This document shows positions 20,972-25,432 of a stretch of 25,432 nt of DNA, piece after piece (position 1 is the first letter of the stretch; the number at the start of each line of letters is the position of its first letter). The notes beneath the pieces were generated by a model that worked only from the letters and a program-made list of their open reading frames with translations, did no database searches and was not told the origin of the DNA. The stretch comes from a virus: the IMG/VR virus record IMGVR_UViG_3300030012_001606, positions 1 through 25,432 of that record; one strand, 5' to 3'. A program made the translations under genes and the position numbers.

Positions 20972-21985
20972 CTACAGTCTGTACTCGACAGCGCACTCTG
21001 GTCTAAGAATACCATGTCCAAGGGCATACTTTGCCACGAACAAGGTTCCTTGGTGAGCTACTGAGTAGTCTTCCTCGGTCGCAAGATCGAGAAGCTTAAC
21101 AGTACCTACCGCCTGTGGGTGTCCACCGATCAGACCTGTATCGGAAATGTCTCCGTTGTAGCCTGTTCCGTTTCCACCGAACACGTCGTTAGATGCGTTG
21201 TCATCGTCCTGATCTTGGTTAGCTTCTGCTCCAAGAGCTTGAAGATCCGCAAGGTGCTGTGACTTGTACAACTTGATTCCTGCTACCATCGGTACTGTAC
21301 CTTTACTTACAGAACCAACACCATCTACGTCACGATTGATTGCGATGTTATCAGATGTAAGTAACTTGTAGTACTGTGCTGGTGTAAGAACTGCAAAACG
21401 CTGTCCATCATTTGGTACGTCCTTCTCGTCAAGGCTTTGAGCCATTCCAAAAAGTGCATCAATGATTTCAGCAGCAGTGTCAAGAGCATTGCCAGTGTTG
21501 ACAGATGTTCCTGCGTTACCACCAGTTACGTTAGGTGTACTTGTTCTAGCAGCAGCTACCCAAGTCTTCATCACTGCAAGGTCAAATCGCTTGGCAAGTG
21601 CCTTTCCGATCTCTTTTGCATAAATTGAACGAACTGAGTAGTGGTTCTTAACTTCATCAATATTGGCGATGAAAGTTGAACTCACTAACATATCGTCAAT
21701 GTTAATGATTTTCTCATTGTGCTTGATTGCACTGAGGTAACTATTGCCAGCATCAAGAATGTCCTGACCTGGTGTATGGTACTTAGCACTTGCTACTCCA
21801 CTAACTGGGAACTGGGCGCTTTTACCTGATGATATAGACCTGACTGTATGCAAGTCTTTCATTATGTTTGTCTCATCAAAAGTTGTGAGGATCTCGTTAG
21901 AAAATACTTTTAGGAATAACGCATTTGCATCACCTGAAGCATTTATCTGACCCACTCTTGATGGGGTTGTATCTCCATTAGCCAT
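20972..21985 (-). CDS. Major capsid protein (T7 gp10-like)
   Basis: A 337-residue protein matching T7 gp10A in length and layout: an N-terminal arm, FLKVFSNEILTTFDETNIMKDLHTVRSISSGKSAQFPVSG (25-64), RFDLAVMKTWV, and VLTPAQYYKLL followed by INRDVDG. It forms the T=7 icosahedral shell with an HK97-like fold. It is preceded by a 190-nt leader with several hairpins and an AGGA about 11 nt from the ATG, and is closed by a strong terminator, consistent with a separately controlled, highly expressed gene. No frameshifted minor capsid form was found. Confidence 0.96.
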   Translation of the reverse strand: MANGDTTPSRVGQINASGDANALFLKVFSNEILTTFDETNIMKDLHTVRSISSGKSAQFPVSGVASAKYHTPGQDILDAGNSYLSAIKHNEKIINIDDMLVSSTFIANIDEVKNHYSVRSIYAKEIGKALAKRFDLAVMKTWVAAARTSTPNVTGGNAGTSVNTGNALDTAAEIIDALFGMAQSLDEKDVPNDGQRFAVLTPAQYYKLLTSDNIAINRDVDGVGSVSKGTVPMVAGIKLYKSQHLADLQALGAEANQDQDDDNASNDVFGGNGTGYNGDISDTGLIGGHPQAVGTVKLLDLATEEDYSVAHQGTLFVAKYALGHGILRPECAVEYRL

Positions 21986-22177
21986 AATTTAATATGTCCT
22001 TTCTGTGTTTTATTATGTTTTGTTGTTTATATTTGGGTTATTAACAACTCACTCATTCAATAAAACAAAAAGACCTACTCGGTGTTCTTTGATTAGTTGT
22101 CCCTCGCAAGGGGCTGCACATTAAACAAACCTCTCGGTTCACTTTTGTTGTGTCTTGTCTTTTGTGTGTTGAAATCT
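21986..22177 (-). promoter_or_regulatory. Structured leader of the capsid gene
   Basis: This 192-nt gap holds no gene. On the minus strand it contains, in order, a hairpin with a GAGA tetraloop (AACCGAGAGGTT, plus 22128-22139), a small hairpin CCCTTGCGAGGG (plus 22101-22112), and an interrupted stem AAAGAACACC/GGTCTTT (about plus 22068-22090) followed by a T-rich stretch that could weakly terminate. Beyond it lies a plus-oriented AACAACTCA motif (22041-22055). These may set the mRNA 5' end for capsid. No clear minus-strand phage promoter was identified. Confidence 0.45.
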
Positions 22178-22384
22178 TTATCTATCTCTCCTGCTATGTT
22201 CCAGGTCATTCACGTACCTTAGGATTTCTGCTATGGTTTCCTTTTCGGGATCGGTGAACGAATGGACTTTCAGTTTCGAGATGAAATGGGGAATCTTGCT
22301 CTTCGGGGGGCTGGTCACTATACAACCACTCATCGATAAGATCAGCGTTGCGACTGCGACTGCGATTGTAAGCTTCTTTTTCAT
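22178..22384 (-). CDS. Small lipoprotein, probable outer-membrane spanin subunit
   Basis: A 68-residue protein starting MKKKLTIAV, with a textbook lipoprotein signal: basic N-terminus, hydrophobic core (8-16) and lipobox SMSG|C with Cys21. The mature part is 48 residues, begins with a Pro-containing stretch (VTSPPKSKIP) and ends in a charged helix. I prefer the ATG at 22384 (GAGG just upstream) to a TTG at 22396. Its first 179 nt overlap, in another frame, the gene ending at 22206. A short lipoprotein embedded in a membrane-protein gene is the usual Rz/Rz1 spanin layout. Unusually, it sits between scaffold and capsid genes. Confidence 0.72.
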   Translation of the reverse strand: MKKKLTIAVAVATLILSMSGCIVTSPPKSKIPHFISKLKVHSFTDPEKETIAEILRYVNDLEHSRRDR

Positions 22385-22460
22385 AAGCCTCAACAACCTT
22401 GAAAAAGTACTCGCAAATCCTTGGAAAGTTGAACAACAGACCTACGAGTATCTTAATCAT
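22206..22460 (-). CDS. Small membrane-associated protein, possible inner spanin-like partner
   Basis: An 84-residue protein with a hydrophobic N-terminus (MIKILVGLLFNFPRICEYFF) followed by a basic, helical stretch (EAYEKEAYNRSRSRNADLIDEWL) and a polar C-terminus. It overlaps the downstream lipoprotein gene by 179 nt in a different frame, which suggests an inner/outer spanin pair. The N-terminal helix is weak as a membrane anchor and the protein is short for a periplasm-spanning inner spanin, so the assignment is tentative. The start at ATG 22460 lies 18 nt after the holin-like gene and lacks a Shine-Dalgarno. Confidence 0.6.
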   Translation of the reverse strand: MIKILVGLLFNFPRICEYFFKVVEAYEKEAYNRSRSRNADLIDEWLYSDQPPEEQDSPFHLETESPFVHRSRKGNHSRNPKVRE

Positions 22461-22478
22461 AGTAGTAGTAGCGGTTGT

Positions 22479-22661
22479 TTATTCTTTTGGTTTTGCTTTG
22501 CCAACATTTATGGCAAGCCAGTTGATGAGTTTTAAAAGAACTGCTGTGATCTTGTTGTCAGCCTTGTTTGGTGTAAGTGCTGATATAAGACTAGCTGCTG
22601 TAACAACAGCCGTAGCAATGCCAATAAGCTCTGCTTGGTTTTCAATAATATACGTTATCAT
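22479..22661 (-). CDS. Small holin-like membrane protein (60 aa)
   Basis: A 60-residue protein with a hydrophobic helix at about 11-29 (ELIGIATAVVTAASLISALTP), a short charged turn (NKADNK), a second amphipathic segment (AVLLKLINWLAINVG) and a basic tail KAKPKE. Proteins of this design often precede spanin genes and are annotated as holins. The window also has a second holin-like gene at 8363-8524, so which of them triggers lysis is unresolved. It lies 8 nt after the scaffold stop and heads a three-gene membrane cluster. Confidence 0.68.
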   Translation of the reverse strand: MITYIIENQAELIGIATAVVTAASLISALTPNKADNKITAVLLKLINWLAINVGKAKPKE

Positions 22662-22669
22662 AAATTTTA

Positions 22670-23452
22670 TTATACCCTTGTAGATACTGCTAATCGTCTT
22701 TCAACTTCTTCACGATATGCAGGATCATTTTCATATCTCTTGTCTCTCATAGCCTCGACTACTTGAGCGTTACTTTGAAATGGTTGTACTGCTGATCCAG
22801 AGGTTTGTCCTTGTCTAATATTCGGTTGTCCTCCTTCACTTAGAAAGCGAGCATACAGTCCTTTAACAGCCATCTTAGCTGCCTCTGGTGTACTGGACTC
22901 AACTATCTGATCAAAGCTATCGATCTCTTCGCCTGGAAGATTATTTCTTGCCCACTCAGCCATAGCCTCGTAGTTCTCTTGACCACCAATAGAGTTTGTT
23001 ATCTCTACCTCTTCAGCAGATATAAGTGCCTGTTGGCCTCTGATGTATGTGTCAACAATATCCTTAGTGATGTTAAGTTTCTCTAGCTCTTTGTAATTGG
23101 CTTCTGACAACTCACCATTTTCAGCGTAAGCAATTGCAGCGTCTTCTATTGCGTTTGACACATCAGTAGACTCGCTGTTCGGATCTCCCTCATCTTCTGT
23201 TTGCGTCTGCTGTTCTTGGGATTGTTTCTCGCCAAGTTTCTTCTCAAGATTCTCGTACGCTTCTGCAAGGTCTTCTTGTGACTTGAACTTACCAAGAATC
23301 AAGTCCTCCTCCTTTTGCTGTTGTTCCTCCTCGGACCCAGAAGGGCTTTGCTGTTGTTGCTGTTGTGCTTCTTCTTGTTGTGCCAGTTGCTCCTCCAAGC
23401 TTATGTTGCCTTCTTCGGTTTCTTGCTTCTCGTTTATTGTGTATTGTTCCAT
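22670..23452 (-). CDS. Scaffold / capsid assembly protein (T7 gp9-like)
   Basis: A 260-residue, very acidic and Gln-rich helical protein between portal and capsid genes, matching T7 gp9 (307 aa). The first 60 residues include low-complexity EEAQQQQQQ and EEEQQQKEED runs encoded by CAG/CAA-type repeats. The middle has KFKSQEDLAEAYENLEKKLGEK (54-75), a motif common in T7-like scaffolds. The C-terminus (YENDPAYREEVERRLAVSTRV) is the probable capsid-binding helix. It guides capsid assembly and leaves before maturation. Confidence 0.92.
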   Translation of the reverse strand: MEQYTINEKQETEEGNISLEEQLAQQEEAQQQQQQSPSGSEEEQQQKEEDLILGKFKSQEDLAEAYENLEKKLGEKQSQEQQTQTEDEGDPNSESTDVSNAIEDAAIAYAENGELSEANYKELEKLNITKDIVDTYIRGQQALISAEEVEITNSIGGQENYEAMAEWARNNLPGEEIDSFDQIVESSTPEAAKMAVKGLYARFLSEGGQPNIRQGQTSGSAVQPFQSNAQVVEAMRDKRYENDPAYREEVERRLAVSTRV

Positions 23453-23468
23453 ACTTATTTACTCCCAT

Positions 23469-25037
23469 TTATTCAGTTATTGGTGGTTCTTCTTCTTCTC
23501 GCCCTTCTTGGGCAATTGATTGATCACTAGCTGCTTTGATTCCAGCAGGGCCAAGCTTCTCTGCCATCTGCATAAGTTGTGCTTGTTGTTGCTCTTGTGC
23601 AATCTGCTCTTGAGTCTTTATAAGTCCTGCTGTCTTGATACCGAGTGCTGTGGCTCTTCTCTTGATGTACTCAGATACGTTAACAAAGTTAGCTACCGCT
23701 TGTGGCCCTAACACCTGACTGGAACCAAGAAGGAATGAATCGAGACTGTTAAGATCCCCTTGTCTTCCAAGGCTATCAAGACCTGTAACAATAACAGGAT
23801 TCACTAGATCCTTTGGAAGCTTTGGCATCTTCTTGTTCTTTTCCATAACACTCATCAAACGACTCAACAAAGGAGCCTGGAGGTCATTGCTAAGTAAACT
23901 AAAGATACCACCAAGGGCTGCGTTAAGTTCCTGCGAGATCAATCGGATTTCTTCAGCAGTTACTCGCTCGGCATTCCTGATTGCACTGCTAGTGAGCAGG
24001 AAGTTCTGAGCAAGCCTGTCTTTGATCTGGTTGATTGTTTCCGCAGCAACTCTGAAATCATTAAACTTGTTGAGTTGGAGAGTTGATACATCCCCTGCGT
24101 TACCTTGTACAATAGCTCCGTTAGGTGACTCAGAAAGACTCTTGTGTCTTGTAGTTCCATTTGGGTTAACCAGGAATAACACCTTGGCTGCTGCTGCACT
24201 GCCTTCAACGATTGCTCTAGTAAGAGACTCAAGGGACTGCAAGTCACCAAGGTACTCTTCTACATATGAGCGTCCGAAGTTCTCTCCATCAACTCTACTG
24301 AATCTAAGAGGGATGTATGGGTTCTTATCAAGAGGGAAAGTTGTACCTGTCTCTGGAAGAACAACACCATTGATGTCCTGCTTCAGCATCCACTTGTCAC
24401 CACGCTTACAAAGGGCAGTGTACAAGCTAACGTTGCCTCCATCACCTACTCCAGAGTCCTGTGGCTTCTGTATGGCTGCTTTAATATCCTCATCAAGGGC
24501 TTCGTAGTTGAGTGTTTCCTTGGTTGCTATCGTCAGAACATTATCCATAGGATCTCTTTCAATAACAAACCTATCCAACCTAAACACTCTCATGCCTCCG
24601 TTCTGATCCAAGTAAAGCAAACAGTTTCCTGTAACAATGAGTTGTTTGAGTGCTTCGTGAATAACCACCCGATAACGCTCCTTGGCTATCTCATCCATAA
24701 CAGCGTCTTCTACTTTACGTAGTGCTGAATCTATCTCACTCACTACCTCCTCTGGCGCACCTTCTTGCTGTAGCTTGTTGGTGTCCACCTGGAGTCTAAA
24801 GAAACTTATGTTGGGAGGAAGAAGTGCCAACAATAACTTGGACGCAAGGTTGTTGACACCTCTGGCCCCCACGCCTTGAAATGGTGTATTGAGTCGTGAG
24901 TGTGATCCAAATCCTTCATCAGGTAAGATGTAAGGTATTGTAAGTTTGGAACACTGCCTAGCTCTATCCAGGTAACTATGTCTTCTGCCTTCAAGAACTG
25001 AATAGATCTGCTCGGCTGTTTGGTTTTCGTAATTCAT
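23469..25037 (-). CDS. Portal / head-tail connector (T7 gp8-like)
   Basis: A 522-residue protein matching T7 gp8 (536 aa): an N-terminal RRHSYLDRARQCSKLTIPYILP (18-39), GVGARGVNNLASKLLLALLPP (55-75), VTGNCLLYLD and an Ala/Glu-rich segment ERVTAEEIRLISQELNAALGGIFS (around 360-385). It forms the dodecameric ring at one capsid vertex through which terL packages DNA. The C-terminus is Gln- and Glu-rich. It ends 16 nt before the scaffold start. Confidence 0.96.
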   Translation of the reverse strand: MNYENQTAEQIYSVLEGRRHSYLDRARQCSKLTIPYILPDEGFGSHSRLNTPFQGVGARGVNNLASKLLLALLPPNISFFRLQVDTNKLQQEGAPEEVVSEIDSALRKVEDAVMDEIAKERYRVVIHEALKQLIVTGNCLLYLDQNGGMRVFRLDRFVIERDPMDNVLTIATKETLNYEALDEDIKAAIQKPQDSGVGDGGNVSLYTALCKRGDKWMLKQDINGVVLPETGTTFPLDKNPYIPLRFSRVDGENFGRSYVEEYLGDLQSLESLTRAIVEGSAAAAKVLFLVNPNGTTRHKSLSESPNGAIVQGNAGDVSTLQLNKFNDFRVAAETINQIKDRLAQNFLLTSSAIRNAERVTAEEIRLISQELNAALGGIFSLLSNDLQAPLLSRLMSVMEKNKKMPKLPKDLVNPVIVTGLDSLGRQGDLNSLDSFLLGSSQVLGPQAVANFVNVSEYIKRRATALGIKTAGLIKTQEQIAQEQQQAQLMQMAEKLGPAGIKAASDQSIAQEGREEEEPPITE

Positions 25038-25048
25038 ATAAAAATATT

Positions 25049-25390
25049 TTAGTCAGGTTGTACGAGGGCTTCTGGTTCTTCGGGAGGATATGCCCAATCG
25101 CTTGGAAGGGTTTCTACAACCTCGTCTTCATCTGTGAGAATGTCTTTATCGACTGGAACGACTTCTGAAGAGATTACTTCACCTTCCTCATCTGTTTCTG
25201 TTTCCGTTGTTGTTTTAAGTACAAGAGCAACTCTAGGATTCTCCTCTTTACTCTCAACTATCCAACCCCACCAGTACCTACTTCCAGTACCATTCTGGCT
25301 GTAACTAAGTCCACGCATAGCTCCTGCCTGTTCACTGCGAATATGTGCTTGGTCTTCGTTGTCGTATATAATGTAAAATGGATCGGTCAT
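25049..25390 (-). CDS. Small acidic protein upstream of portal (113 aa)
   Basis: A 113-residue protein with a conserved-looking N-terminal half (EQAGAMRGLSYSQNGTGSRYWWGWIVESKEENPRVALVL) and a strongly acidic C-terminal half (ETETDEEGEV, LTDEDEVVE). It has no membrane segment and I do not recognise the family. In T7 this place holds genes 6.7 to 7.7, several of which are small virion or host-range proteins, so a minor virion component is possible. It ends 11 nt before the portal ATG. Upstream (25391-25432) the window ends in AT-rich sequence with no feature. Confidence 0.75.
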   Translation of the reverse strand: MTDPFYIIYDNEDQAHIRSEQAGAMRGLSYSQNGTGSRYWWGWIVESKEENPRVALVLKTTTETETDEEGEVISSEVVPVDKDILTDEDEVVETLPSDWAYPPEEPEALVQPD

Positions 25391-25432
25391 GATAATAATA
25401 ATTTTTTCTAGAAAATGTTATGGAAGTCATTC

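Noticed and set aside
22399-22683. Plus-strand 94-codon frame resembling a membrane protein
   Set aside because: It is the antisense shadow of the holin-like gene and its neighbour; hydrophobic helices often give hydrophobic antisense frames, and it has no context of its own.
23315-23400. CAG/CAA-type low-complexity repeat as a mobile or structural DNA element
   Set aside because: It is explained by the Gln/Glu-rich N-terminus usual in scaffold proteins.
24022-24507. Plus-strand 161-codon frame inside the portal gene
   Set aside because: It is entirely antisense to a strongly conserved portal sequence, with Ser/Leu/Arg-rich composition typical of shadow frames.

Overview
The window is part of a T7-like podovirus genome that carries a tyrosine integrase, so it is a temperate member of the T7 supergroup. 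The low GC, the gene content and a tRNA-Leu-derived attachment site next to the integrase resemble marine podoviruses such as SAR11 pelagiphages and Prochlorococcus phage P-SSP7. The host is an inference: most likely an AT-rich marine bacterium. Every gene I accept lies on the minus strand, so the window reads biologically from right to left.

Late region, 25390 down to 5646. In transcription order: a small unknown protein, portal, scaffold, a cluster of three small membrane or lysis genes including a lipoprotein embedded in another frame, major capsid protein, a strong terminator, tail tube A and B, four internal (ejection) proteins equivalent to T7 gp13, gp14, gp15 and gp16, a short tail fibre, a 53-residue holin-like protein, small and large terminase, and an Amidase_3 endolysin. 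This is the T7 morphogenesis order with two changes: membrane/lysis genes sit between scaffold and capsid, and the amidase lies after terL.

Junction, 4997-5645. No gene is supported here. It holds a cluster of 9-bp TATAACACC iterons, perfect palindromes and a host-type promoter overlapped by an operator-like dyad. In a T7-like genome this is where the right end (terminase) meets the left end (early genes), so the genome ends or terminal repeat probably lie here and the assembly reads through a circular or concatemeric form.

Early/lysogeny region, 4996 down to 1. Small early genes (an HExxH metallopeptidase-like protein, several unknowns, two membrane microproteins and a DnaA-domain-IV-like DNA-binding protein) lead to the integrase, a 42-bp attP core copied from the 5' half of a tRNA-Leu(UAG) gene, and the N-terminal 365 codons of the phage RNA polymerase, which runs off the left edge. 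Early genes are separated by hairpins and by AACTT/AACCT pentamer tracts. A minus-strand motif, GCATTCGGGCAA, recurs through int, the DnaA-like gene and the next gene upstream, and is read in all three frames.

The most interesting points are this repeat family beside a DnaA-like protein with an altered recognition loop, and the position of attP between int and the RNA polymerase. Integration there would separate the polymerase from the phage early promoters and place it behind the host tRNA-Leu promoter. No classical CI-type repressor is visible in the window.
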